Shown here: positions 9,945 to 19,680 of the stretch, one piece after another
How positions within the stretch are numbered: position 1 is the stretch's first letter
Layout of the letters: every line of letters begins with the position of its first letter
Origin: Ahaetulla prasina
Taxonomy: Eukaryota; Chordata; Lepidosauria; Squamata; Colubridae
NCBI RefSeq assembly: GCF_028640845.1
Contig: NC_080548.1
Location: 3,962,314-4,026,313 of the forward strand
DNA: 64,000 bases
Direction of reading: 5' to 3'
Made by a program: the position numbers and the translations under genes
Notes under the pieces: model-generated
What the model saw: the letters and a program-made list of their open reading frames with translations, nothing else
What the model was told of the DNA's origin: nothing
Database searches by the model: none

Positions 9945-10357
9945 TGTAAGGTCCCAAAACATACCTGAGTCACTAGAATGCCAAAGAGAGAGACTCAAGA
10001 TGAGGCTTGCAAAAAGAAGCAGATTTTATTTATGGCCAAAAACAAAATACCGGGTAGAACTATATCCAGAACATAAGATACAATGCATGTGAGGAATAGC
10101 CACCCCTTGGGGAAGGTATGGCATCCTTTTATACCCTCAGAGACATCAGCTTAGTTCCCAGTTCTGGCCCATGCCCTCCTTGTAGCCCTGCATTGGCTAT
10201 GCAGCAAGGAACAGGAGCAACAGGGGGGCTGGGTGTTCAGCAACCCCGCTTCTTGAGATAGCCATCAGGCACGGAGTGGTACAGAAAAACAAGATAACAC
10301 AGAGGCGAGATCACTGGTAGAAACACAATTCCAATTCTTAGCAAAGCAGTTCTTACA
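9945..10357 (-). mobile_element. Probable solo LTR
   Basis: The ends are TGTAAGG and CTTACA, short inverted termini of the TG..CA type. Read on the minus strand it has a TATA box (TATAAAAGG; 10127-10133 inverted) followed by an AATAAA signal (inverted, near 10025), in LTR order. No flanking duplication is visible, so the boundaries are provisional. Confidence 0.5.
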
Positions 10358-10424
10358 GAAGCAAAACAGAAAAGTTATTATTATGTCCCAGTAATTCCAC
10401 CTATTATATTATTATTATGTCCCT

Positions 10425-11367
10425 CCAGATTCATGGAACTATTTGATGTTCTTAGTGACTTTTTCAGTGACAAACCTGAAATGAAGCACCTGCTAACTGT
10501 TAATGGTAAAGCATGTTTGAGTTATTTAGCAGTTTTTTCAGTTTGAAAAACTGAATATTTTTTTTATTTCATTTTGTCACAACAGTATACACAAACATCG
10601 ACATAAAAAACAACAACACATTATAAAAGAAAAAAATATATATATATAAGAAAAGGATGCAACAGTTATATTAATTTGATGTAATGAAGGGAACAATTGG
10701 ACAGGAACAGTAGGCACTTTTGTGCTCTTATGCACGCCCCTTATAGTCCTCTTAGGAATGGGGTGAGGTCAATAGTTGTTAAATAAACAACTTCAAGGAA
10801 TAAATAAAACTTTTGTTGATGCAAAGGTAGAGGTATTTGGCTCTATTACATTTATAGAATTATGTCAAAAACATATTTCTGACAAAAATTTTGACATGTT
10901 TTATTGGCTAAAAAAATGTGGGGTGACTGATGCTGCTCTACTTGTCATTGTGGACCAAATATTGGCCTCTGATTTGAAAGAAAGATTGTCTGATTTAAAA
11001 CAAATTTATTTTCCAACATGGGTAGTGCAGCCGGTGCTGGTGGATCTATCTGATGTTTCAATGCAGTACTAGGAAGAAGTCTTGGAAATTAAAACTTTAT
11101 TCAATATAAAAGAACCGATGGCATGGCTTAGTGATGAGACAGAAACATAAATACCTAAATTCAACCTACTTTGCAAGAAAACTGCTGTTACCATTCTCAT
11201 CTTCATACTTAGCTGAATGTGGCTTTAGTGTTGTAAATGATTTGCTACTGAAGAAAAGAAATTGACTGGCTATCACTGAACAAGAAGGCTTGAGAATGAA
11301 GCTGACTAAATTGGAGCCTAATATAAAATCTCTTTGCAGCAGGCATCAAGCACAAGGATCTCACTAA
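10425..11367 (+). pseudogene. hAT transposase relic (C-terminal half) split by a LINE
   Basis: Before the break it reads FMELFDVLSDFFSDKPEMK and LLTVNGKACLSYLA. After the break come LNKQLQGINKTFVDAK, FGSITFIELCQKHI and, after frame changes, a YLAECGFSVVNDLL block, the hallmark of the hAT C-terminal dimerisation region, then a stop at 11365. The protein resembles the SCAND3/ZBED-related hAT transposases. Position 10558-10776 is a truncated LINE that sits exactly between adjoining codons of the transposase. Stops and indels show it is dead. A Charlie-like end (GATTGGGAACCACTG) at 12142-12156 may be this element's right terminus. Confidence 0.75.
10558..10776 (-). mobile_element. CR1/Jockey-group LINE 3' fragment
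   Basis: On the plus strand: TTTATTTCATTTTGTCACAACAGTATA, then GGACAGGAACAGTAGGCAC, TTATGCACGCCCCTTATAG and CTCTTAGGAATGGGGTGAGGTCAATAG. This is the exact inverse of the 3' end of the (AATA)n-tailed family (ORF end LTPFLRGP plus 3' UTR). Heavily 5'-truncated; inserted in the hAT transposase relic. Confidence 0.85.
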
Positions 11368-11385
11368 CTTAAGTAGGCTAAAGCT

Positions 11386-11470
11386 GCAATCCTACGTTTT
11401 CCCAGGAGTAAGCCCCATTGAAGACAATGGTAGTTACTTCTGAGAAGAGATGCATAGGATTACATTGTAA
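11386..11470. repeat. Common sauropsid interspersed repeat
   Basis: CAATCCTACGTTTTCCCAGGAGTAAGCCCCATTGAAG and GTTACTTCTGAGAAGAGATGCATAGGATTAC match the widespread squamate repeat with near-inverted halves (CAATCCTA / TAGGATTAC). Likely a MITE; no duplication seen. Confidence 0.55.
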
Positions 11471-11495
11471 ATATGATCTTGAGGTGAGCTCAAAT

Positions 11496-11757
11496 CAGAG
11501 GTGGGTTTCAGCAGGTTCTGACCAGTTCTGGAGAACCACTGGCAGAAATTTTGAGTAGTCCGGAGAACTGGTAAATACCACCTCTGACTGGCCCCATCCC
11601 CATCTATTCTCTGCCTCCCAAGTCCCAACTGATCGGGAGGAAATGGGGATTTTGCAGTAACCTTCCCCTGGAGTGGGGAGAGAATGGAGATTTTACAGTA
11701 TCCATGCCAAGCCACCCCCACAAAACCTGTAGTAAAAAAATGTGAATCCCACCGCTG
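11496..11757. mobile_element. hAT element with perfect 8-bp target duplication
   Basis: CAGAGGTGGGTTTCAG at the left, GTGAATCCCACCGCTG at the right, flanked by GCTCAAAT on both sides (11488-11495, 11758-11765). 262 bp, noncoding, with an internal pair GGAAATGGGGATTTTGCAGTA / GAGAATGGAGATTTTACAGTA. Confidence 0.92.
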
Positions 11758-11765
11758 GCTCAAAT

Positions 11766-13829
11766 TGTATTTTGAATTTGTTAGGTACCTTTATTTTAAT
11801 ATGTATAGTAATTAATATGACCAACGTATTACAGAAAAAGCTTTCATTAAAATTATTTTATATTTATGCATTTCTGTTCTCTATTATATGTTTTGAAACT
11901 TTATTTCATATCCTTTCATACTATTATTTTTTAAGTTCCTTAGTACTTCTACTGTCTTTTATTCTTTTATTTTTGTCTTTCATGGATGCCATGTTCTTTT
12001 GAACCTTGTTTAAACCAAGTTAATGGCCTTTTAGGCTTCCTCCGTGTGAGTAGGAATTCACTTTTTGAATAGTAAGAATTATGTCACAGGAGGGTATCAG
12101 GATTTTAGAGATGCTTAAGTGGGTCATGGCCAAAAAAAAAAGATTGGGAACCACTGCTGTAGAAGATCCTGGATGGAGTTGGAGAAATCAATGAATTGCT
12201 CTAATTAGCTAATTTTCATCTAGGGTGGTGAAATCATGCAAAGGTAGGTATGGGTGTGAAATCTCTCTTATTTTGATGATCAATATCTCCGATGATTATC
12301 TTAGCCTCAGAGAATTTAAAATACTAAAGATTCAAACTTAAGGCCAGAAATTCTTTTTTAGAATTACTTGTGACCACAAAGATTGAAAATTATCATATAA
12401 GATGAATGAATCTGCCCCACTAGAATACAGTCGCACTTAAGCCAAAAATTAATAATGAATAGCTTTGAACTGCTTCTTGGCCAGTCTCGACCACAAAATC
12501 ATATTAAATATATTTCTTGAGGCACGCGGTTGTATTCTGATAAACCCTGACACTTTGTTTGCACCACACAAAGACATTTAGTGAATTGGCATCCTTAGAT
12601 ATATACTAAATAAATATATATATTATTTTAAAACATGTAGGCATGATTGAACAGTGGCCAAACACTGACATGATGAGATTTAACTAAAAGAAATGTAAAA
12701 TTTTGAAATGGAAAAACAGAAAAACAGAAAAGTACAAATCTGGGATTGGGGAGGCTTGGCTTGGCAGTAGCATATGTCGAAAGGATCTTAACCTTTCAGT
12801 AGATCGTGAGTTAAACCTGGGCTAATGTAGCCGCTTGGCAAGGGAAATCTTTTAATAGGAGCACAGAGTTTAGAACATGAGAAATCAATATGCCTGACCC
12901 CTGCCCTGGGCATCCCAGTTCTGGGGACCCCAGTCTAAGGAGAACATGGAAGAACTGGATCCAGCAGGAAGATGGCTACCAAAGGGGTCAGGAGAATGGA
13001 GACTTTTGGGGATTGGGGAAAGCCACTTAAGTTTACAGAAAACGTGACCGAGAGGGAACATGACAGTAGAAATGGCTGTCACAAAAAGGGGTGGGGGAAA
13101 CTTCCAGAGGAAAATTCAGAAGATGCCTGAAGTTGATTCATTCAAAGACATTAGCCAAAATTTGAGCGCACGGAGAAGAGTCTATGAAGTTCCTTTGTTT
13201 AGAGATGGAAGATGGGGCAATCCAATGATTTCAAACATTGCTTGAAGCAGGCAGGTGAACTTCTCAGATTCTCAGTTTCTCTGAATCTAGATGCTCCTCG
13301 CTTTTATTTTTAGAACTTTCTCCTCTATTGCTCCATTTTTCAAAACAAAAGGAATAAAATAATCACATTAACTTTTGTTTTATGAAAAGCTGCTCGCTCT
13401 GTAAACATGGGAACTCACAAAACACATGGAGAAGCATTTTTCTGCATATTTCCTTTGATTTAGATGGGACTAAGCCTGTAGGGTGTGGGATATTTTGAAA
13501 AAAAGCTATAAAATCTTTAAATTGTAGAGAATAAATGGACAAAAGAAAATAGCATCACCCCAAACCATCAGTCTCTGACCGTTTGGGGGAATAAGAAATA
13601 TTGTGCTCGGAAAACAAAAGTTCATAGAAGGGTTAATTTGCAGAAAAAATTATCTTCAGCAGCAGCTCCAAAGAAAAATCAGAGGGCTTTTTTTAATTGT
13701 TTCAAATTAAGGACATTAAAAGTTAGGTTCTACACAGAAAAACATTTTCCAGTGAAAGGTGCAGCTACATGGTTATTTTTCCCAAAATGCACTTACTGTA
13801 CATTTCTCAGTGCCATCAGCTTTGATTGA
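11766..13829. other. Mostly low-repeat DNA, no gene recognised
   Basis: 12142-12156 is a Charlie-type hAT right terminus (GATTGGGAACCACTG) whose left end is not visible. Small frames such as 11742-12002 (hydrophobic, AT-driven) and 13060-13245 have no recognisable domain. Confidence 0.4.
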
Positions 13830-14190
13830 AAGCTAATGAAAAAGCTGTCCTGCGTCAGTTTCTTCCTTGTATCCATTAAGAATAATTATGGCTGAACAAT
13901 TTTTGAAGCCTGTAACCTTCGCAAGTGTTGCTAATGGCATTATAAATTGCTCCTTGTCCAATGAGTAGAGTTTGGGGTTTAATTCAAAAGCGCTCAGTCA
14001 ACAGGGCAGATTTGCGTGGTTAATGAGCGCATTTAAAACAACAAGCTCAGCTCATGCATCCTAATGTCGATAAGAGGAGGTGGTTCAATAAAGCGCCTTG
14101 TCCATAATAATTAGCGGGAACAAATGTCCGGGCTTTGCCCAATTGAGGTATTAATGTCCCTCCTCCCCCTTTCAGGGCTTCTGACCAAGT
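13830..14190. promoter_or_regulatory. Candidate conserved enhancer
   Basis: Repeat-free block of more even base composition than its surroundings. Several homeodomain-type cores are visible: AGAATAATTATGG, GGTTAATGAGCGC, CATCCTAATGTCG, CATAATAATTAGCGGG, GGTATTAATGTCC. Stretches such as GCGCTCAGTCAACAGGGCAG and GCGGGAACAAATGTCCGGG look constrained. No reading frame spans it. Function is inference. Confidence 0.4.
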
Positions 14191-14724
14191 TTCCTTCTCT
14201 GTTCCGTACTGACAAAAAGGCATTTTTTAAGGCCAGTGTTCATCACATGGCAGAAATAGCAGAGAATGTTAATGGATGACAAGGGAAAGCCTTTCAGTCA
14301 ACAAGGAAGTGGCCGGTTGTCTTTCAGATAAAATGTAGGAATTACATGACTTTTTTTTAAAAGGAAGATATTGTGATAATGCACCTGTTCATTTCTCCCC
14401 AAAGTACTCAGGTTAAAATTCCAACCATTTGTTCATCATGGTTTTGGCATCCCCTTTTCTAATAATTTTTTGCATGACCCTTTATTTCGGTCTAATTTCT
14501 CAATTTCTTTTTTATTTTTTTATATATGTTACATTTCATCTTCTGGCTTCCATTTTTATTTTTTTGTTGTGTTGTTTGAACCTCCCTCCCTCCCTGAAGT
14601 TTCCCCTTGCCTCTTTCAGATTTTCTTTCCTTTTGCCTGTTTCTTGTTTAGGAGGAGTTTTCCCCTTTTCCTTTCTACTCTTTTTACATTCCCAATAATT
14701 TCTATAATGCTCTTTGTCTGATCG
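14191..14724. other. No gene recognised
   Basis: The hydrophobic frames at 14429-14721 are read from a T-rich tract in two frames at once, so they are not convincing genes. Confidence 0.4.
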
Positions 14725-14900
14725 TGCAGCACAGCTGTGATCGTCTGAACCTTTTTTTTTTTTTACTTTTTTAAAGAATTTTTTTACTACCTATTTTCCT
14801 GAACTGGTAGCAAAAAAATTCTTTAAAAAGGTTAAAAAAAGGTTCCCAAGATCACAACTGTGCTGCGCGATCGTCGGAACCTTTTTAAAACCCTTTTTAA
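14725..14900. repeat. hAT-derived foldback fragment
   Basis: GCAGCACAGCTGTGATCG at the left is mirrored by GATCACAACTGTGCTGCGC near 14868, with TTAAAGAATTTTTTTACTAC mirrored by GTAGCAAAAAAATTCTTTAA (one-base differences) inside. The family resembles the interior of the hAT at 55603. Confidence 0.6.
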
Positions 14901-14992
14901 AGCATGCTTTAGATCTCAGGTGGAATGCACCCTTCAACATTCAAATTAATGAGATGGTGGTAACATTAGATGGCATGTTATAGCAGTGGTAG

Positions 14993-15581
14993 ATAAGGTG
15001 ACCAATCGTCCTCCTTTAGGGAGGACAGTCCTTCTTTTGTAAGTTCTGTCCTCTCTTGAAAAGTGTCCTCCTACATGTCCTCCTTTTTTATATTTGAAGA
15101 CTAATCTGTAAATCTCCATTTTTGATCAATGCCGATCTGATCCATTGTGTGTGATGTGACATATTTGTATTTGACATGATGATTTGTCAAGGCTCGGTAC
15201 AGTGCGGCGAGACGCGATTATGAGAGACATGTGCTCTGTACAGAAGAATGGAAAAATCAAAAAAGAGGAAATGCCATTTCAACGATAAATTGAATAAGGA
15301 ATTTCCATTCATATCAAAGACGGATAAAAATTGTTTTCTGCAATATTTGCAGCGGAGAATTTTGCATGGCAGTTGGGGGCAGAGTAGCTATTACAAAACA
15401 CTTGACCACCAAGAGTACTCATTTAAATAGTAATTAATAGGCATGTAAGCATAATTATAATCATATTATAGTGTATTCTATATTATTGTTGCAATGAATA
15501 AAATGTTTCTTTTATTTACGATATTTTTTTTATTCAATTTATTTGTGTCCTCCTTCTCATTATAAAAAAGTTGGTCACCTT
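14993..15581 (+). mobile_element. Internally deleted hAT retaining a zinc-finger N-terminus
   Basis: The ends are ATAAGGTGACCAA and TTGGTCACCTT; both flanks are AGTGGTAG (14985-14992, 15582-15589), an exact 8-bp duplication. From 15248 one frame gives MEKSKKRKCHFNDKLN and FPFISKTDKN. After a one-base shift it reads VFCNICSGEFCMAVGG and ITKHLTTKSTH, a C-x2-C...H zinc finger of the BED/hAT N-terminal type. The catalytic part is absent. It is a nonautonomous derivative; a truncated sister lies at 836. Confidence 0.85.
15248..15430 (+). pseudogene. hAT transposase N-terminal zinc-finger fragment
   Basis: Short frame starting MEKSKKRKCHFND, the usual N-terminal phrase of hAT transposases of the ZBED/ZMYM-like type. 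It shifts frame at about 15333, where the zinc-finger cysteines appear in the next frame, so the open frame as read is not the ancestral protein. No DDE catalytic core remains. Confidence 0.6.
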
Positions 15582-15774
15582 AGTGGTAGAGCATTCAAAA
15601 ATAATATGTAGAATGATTTTGAGAGGTTATAGAAACAGTCTAAAATGTAACAGAACAAACTTTAACAGAGGAAAGTAGCCAATATTTCACTTAGGAAACA
15701 GAAATCAACTGCATAATTGTAAGGTGGGACTTGCTAATAATACTTGTGAAAAAGATGCACGCATACAGACTCAT

Positions 15775-15990
15775 CAAACTGCTCCCAAGTGGAGTATTGG
15801 AATTTCTCCTTTGGACTAATGCAATGTGATCCACAAGAGATGCCTTTGAAGAGCATTCAAAAGTTTCAACTGGTACAGAAAGCAGATGAATAGGTGATAA
15901 ATTATGTTAAATTTTGTTGAATATGCGTCACATGTAACACCACTATGGTGTGAGCTACACTGGCTACTGGTATGTTTTTGCGTGCAATTA
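15775..15990 (+). pseudogene. Ancient L2-like LINE RT-thumb relic
   Basis: Shows SLEYWNFSFGLM, LKSIQKFQLVQKAD and a VTPL/LHWL-like region in broken frames, the order of the L2 C-terminus (DYCNAL, LQLVQNA, LHWLPV). Strongly diverged, hence old. Confidence 0.5.
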
Positions 15991-16120
15991 GTCTGTCAAG
16001 GACAATTAGGATTGCAATAGTGTTGGAGTTCCTGGACAGGATTGTTAGCTCAACAAGGCTACTGAAGAAAAGTTGGCCTTCATATACCTTACGTTCTCCT
16101 CAAGAACCTGGGATATCATA

Positions 16121-16203
16121 ATTTTTTATTTTTTTATTTTATTTTATTTATTTTGTCACAACAATATATGTAGATATAATACAAAAAGATTATATAGTAA
16201 ATA

Positions 16204-16278
<75 letters not shown>

Positions 16279-18028
16279 GTAAATATAAGGAGGTATAAGC
16301 ATATATATAGGAAGGAGAAAAGAAAAACAATAGGACAGGAACGGTAGGCACGTTTGTGCGCTTATGCACGCCCCTTATGGTCCTCTTAGGAATGGGGTGA
16401 GGTCAATAGTAGAAAGTTTTTGGATAAAACTTTTAGGATTATGGGAAGAGACCACAGAGTCAGGTAAAGTATTCCAAGCACTGATGATTCTGTTACAGAA
16501 GTCATATTTTCTGCAATCTAGATTAAAGCGGTTGACATTAAGTTTAAATCTATTAGTTGCTCTAGTATTATTGCAATTAAAGCTGAAGTAGTCTTTAACA
16601 GGAAGGACATTACAATAGATGATTCTGTGAGTTAAGCTTAGGTCTTGTCGAAGGTGACGGAGTTCCAAGTTTTCTAAGCCTAGGATTTCAAGTCTGGTGG
16701 GATAGGGTATTTTATTGTTTTCAGAGGAATGGAGAACTCTTCTTGTAAAATATTTCTGGACACGTTCAATTGTATTGATGTCAGAGATGTGGTGAGGGTT
16801 CCAAACTGGCGAGCTGTATTCTAGAATTGGTCTAGCAAATGTTTTATATGCTCTGGTTAGTAGTGTGGTGTTTTGGAAAAGAAGCTACAAAATTAGGTTT
16901 ACAACTCTTAGAGCTTTTTGCTATGTAGTTGCAGTGGGCTTTGGCACTTAGATCATTTGACATGAAAACTCCAAGGTCTTTAACGGGATGGGGTCGTCTG
17001 TAAGGTAATGTCCATCTAGTATGTATTTAGTTTTGGGTTCCTTTTTCCTATATGTAAGACTGAGCATTTGCTGGTTGAAATTTGGAGCTGCCAATTTTTA
17101 GACCAAGCGGATAGATGATCAAGGTCGTTTTGAATGATAGAAGTATTGTCTGTGGTGTTAAATAGTTTGACATCATCAGCAAAGAGAACACAATTACTTG
17201 AGATGTGGTCACAGATCATTAATGTATAGTATAAAGAGTGTTGGTCCAAGGACGCTGCCTTGAGGAACGCCACTCTTGACAGGAACAGGATTTGATAAAG
17301 CATTGCCAATTTTGACCACTTGTTGTCTGTTAGACAGAAAAGCAGATATCCATTTGTGGAGGGGTCCTGAGATGCCATAGGATGTTAGTTTTAGGAGAAG
17401 TTTATCGTGTACTACTGAGTCAAAAGCTTTGCAGAAGTCTATGTAGATTGCATCTATTGATTTGCCTTGATCGAGATTTGAAGTCCATATGTTTTTGCAG
17501 TGGAGAAGTTGTAAGTTACATGATAATTTTTTCCTGAAACCAAATTGTTTGTTGGAGAGTAGGTTGTTAGTTTCTAAGTGTGAGGCAATGGATTGGTTGA
17601 TGATAGATTCCATGACTTTGCAGGTGACACAGCAAAGGGAGATTGGTCTGTAGTTTTCGACTAAGCTGGGGTCTCCTTTTTTGAAGATAGGGATGACTGT
17701 GGCTAGTGACCAAAGTTTGGGAAGGGAACTGGTAGTGAAAGCTTTATCAAAGATAATACTTAGGGGTTCTGCTATATTAATGGAAAGTTTTTTTAAGAAG
17801 TATGCACATAGTCCATCGGGTCCAATAGAAAGCGATGGTTTTAAGTTGTGAAGAGCTTTTCCAACATTGTCTTCTGTGAAATCTATATGAGTTAAATCAT
17901 CATAGTCATTGCTGGTTCGTTTGTGGAATGTTGGATATGTGTTATCGGAGTTAACAAAAACTGAGCCAAAGAAAATGTTGAAGAGGTTTGCTTTGACTGT
18001 TTTGTCATTGCATTCTTTGTTGTTAGAA
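16121..18028 (-). mobile_element. CR1/Jockey-group LINE (RT region to 3' tail)
   Basis: The minus strand encodes an RT protein: NYRPISLCCVTCKVMES (RT motif region), AIYIDFCKAFDSVVHDK (catalytic D), SGVPQGSVLGPTLFILYIND, then FADDVKLFNTT after a frameshift near 17215. The C-terminal 97 residues end FLRGP at 16375. The 3' UTR holds a (TA)n tract (16206-16276) and a TTTTA-rich tail. 5'-truncated within the RT/endonuclease linker. Autonomous relatives encode an endonuclease not present here. Confidence 0.9.
16206..16276. repeat. (TA)n microsatellite in LINE 3' UTR
   Basis: About 70 bases of uninterrupted AT dinucleotide inside the 3' UTR of the LINE at 16121. Other copies have only ATATATG here. 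Confidence 0.97.
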
Positions 18029-18075
18029 TCTGTATCAGCATAGTATGTATGTATCAGCATAGTATGTATCAGCAT
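17209..18075 (-). pseudogene. LINE reverse transcriptase, N-terminal palm region
   Basis: 288-codon frame with GPDGLCAYFLKK, KKGDPSLVENYRPISL, QFGFRKKLSC, DFCKAFDSVVHD and SGVPQGSVLGP, the conserved RT blocks up to the segment before the FADD box. The frame ends at YINDL because of a frameshift; the FADD block is in the neighbouring frame (17016-17378). The first ~15 residues derive from the downstream MLIHT tandem sequence and are not LINE. Confidence 0.85.
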
Positions 18076-18079
18076 AGTA
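18032..18079. repeat. Tandem TATCAGCATAGTATG repeat
   Basis: About three units of TATCAGCATAGTATG(TATG) next to the R4-like LINE 3' end, probably a 3'-tail repeat of that LINE. A further unit lies at 18614. Confidence 0.7.
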
Positions 18080-18215
18080 CACGGGTGTCAAACTCGCCAT
18101 GTCACATTGCCATCATGTGACATTTTGTGACATTTTTTTTCCATTCACAAAGCTGGGGTGGGCATGGCCTGCACATGACACATCCAGCCCACAGGCCGCT
18201 AGTTTGACACCCCTG
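18080..18215. mobile_element. Short hAT element
   Basis: CACGGGTGTCAAACTCG at the left and CTAGTTTGACACCCCTG at the right. Flanks GCATAGTA and GCCATAGTA form a near-perfect target duplication. 136 bp with GTGACATTTTGTGACATTTT inside. Noncoding. Confidence 0.8.
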
Positions 18216-18610
18216 GCCATAGTATATGTGTGGATCCAAGTAGTGTGGCCTTTTGTAACTGACAGATAGAAGTTTTGTCAATATTCAGATTTTCTAAGCA
18301 TCAGGCAAGATTTCTTGGTATGGCACCCAATGTGCCAATAACACTGGAACCACCATGGCCAATTTATGCCATAGTTTCTCAATCTGAGTTTTCAGATCTT
18401 GATGCTTTGTGATCTTCTCCAGTTTTTTTGTCCTATTCTACTCTCTCCCAGTATTGCCACATCAATTATCCATTCTTTCCTCTTTTAAACATAGTTAAAA
18501 CTGGCTGTTATGAACCAAGACTTTGTGTTAATTTGTATTTGGAAATCCCAAAATATTTTAACCTCTTCATTTGCTTGACGGTGCGACAAATGATAATATT
18601 ATGGTCATAA
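18216..18610 (-). mobile_element. R4/R2-superclade LINE 3' end, extra copy
   Basis: On the minus strand the C-terminal phrase (LQKATLLGS-like) is followed by ATACTATG and a TATCAGCATAGTATG tail. It duplicates the 3' end of the longer relic that begins at 18612. Confidence 0.55.
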
Positions 18611-19221
18611 TTATCAGCATAGTATAGGTGTGATCCAAGCAGCATGGCTTTTTGTAATTGACAGATGAAAATTTTATGAATGAGCATATTTGCTAAGAGC
18701 CATCCAAGATTTTATAATAATTTGTGGTTGGTTGCCCAGTCAACAATTGTTAACTTTAGGTTGTTATGTGTCCAGTACTTCTCTATTTGAATTCTAACAA
18801 AGCACTTTAGTTATTCATTTTCTATGATTCTCTCTATTTTATGGTCCCACTTGTTCTTATGTTCAGGCAAATAGTATTTCTTGCAGATCTTCCAATGCAC
18901 CATTGATGCTACTTTGCCATGCTGCTGCTTGTAGTTAGTTTGTGTGATCTTCTTGCAGCAGCTAACCAGGTGGTCCACTGTTACTTCAGCTTCTCTACAG
19001 AATTGGTGCTTGCTGTCTGTTGTTGTCTTTTCAATTCTGGCTTTCTATGCATTTGTTCTTAAGGCTTGGTTTGTGCAGCCAGAATTAGCCCTTCTATCTT
19101 AGTTTTCCTACTCTTAGCCATTGCCAGGTCTTTCTGTTGTCTGCTTTGGCTGCTAGCTTTTTATGGACTGGCCATGGGATATTTTGTCTCCCCATGTCTC
19201 TTTCCTGTTCTTTATTTGGTC

Positions 19222-19280
19222 TTTCTTGCCTGTTCACCGCCCTGAGTCCTTCGGGAGAAGGGCGGTATACAAATTAAATA
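19222..19280 (+). mobile_element. L2-type tail inserted in the R4-like relic
   Basis: CACCGCCCTGAGTCCTTCGG and GAGAAGGGCGGTATACAAAT, the terminal 3' sequence of L2 and L2-tailed SINEs, directly followed by the ATA/ATC/ATT microsatellite. Confidence 0.8.
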
Positions 19281-19388
<108 letters not shown>

Positions 19389-19680
19389 GTAGGCCAGTTT
19401 GGTCTTTCCATTACTCAGCAAGCCTTCATGGTATGCTAGCTTTAGTGCATCTTCTTCATTGTCTTTCATATAATCTTCCAGTTTTCTTTTTACCTTCTTC
19501 AACCGTCCGGTGTATTTGCAACATTCCACAGCCATCCATTTTTCTTGGTAAATATGTCAATGTTGCTCCGAGGATGAAGCATGATGCAATGTCATTATTT
19601 TTCTGGTCTTTCTATCCAGGGCTTTTAGTTCAGCTTGAATCCAGGCCATTATTCCAGTATCTAATGACTGGAATTTGACC

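Noticed and set aside
14429..14721. Two hydrophobic frames resembling membrane proteins
   Set aside because: Both derive from a T-rich tract and overlap in different frames; composition explains the hydrophobicity.
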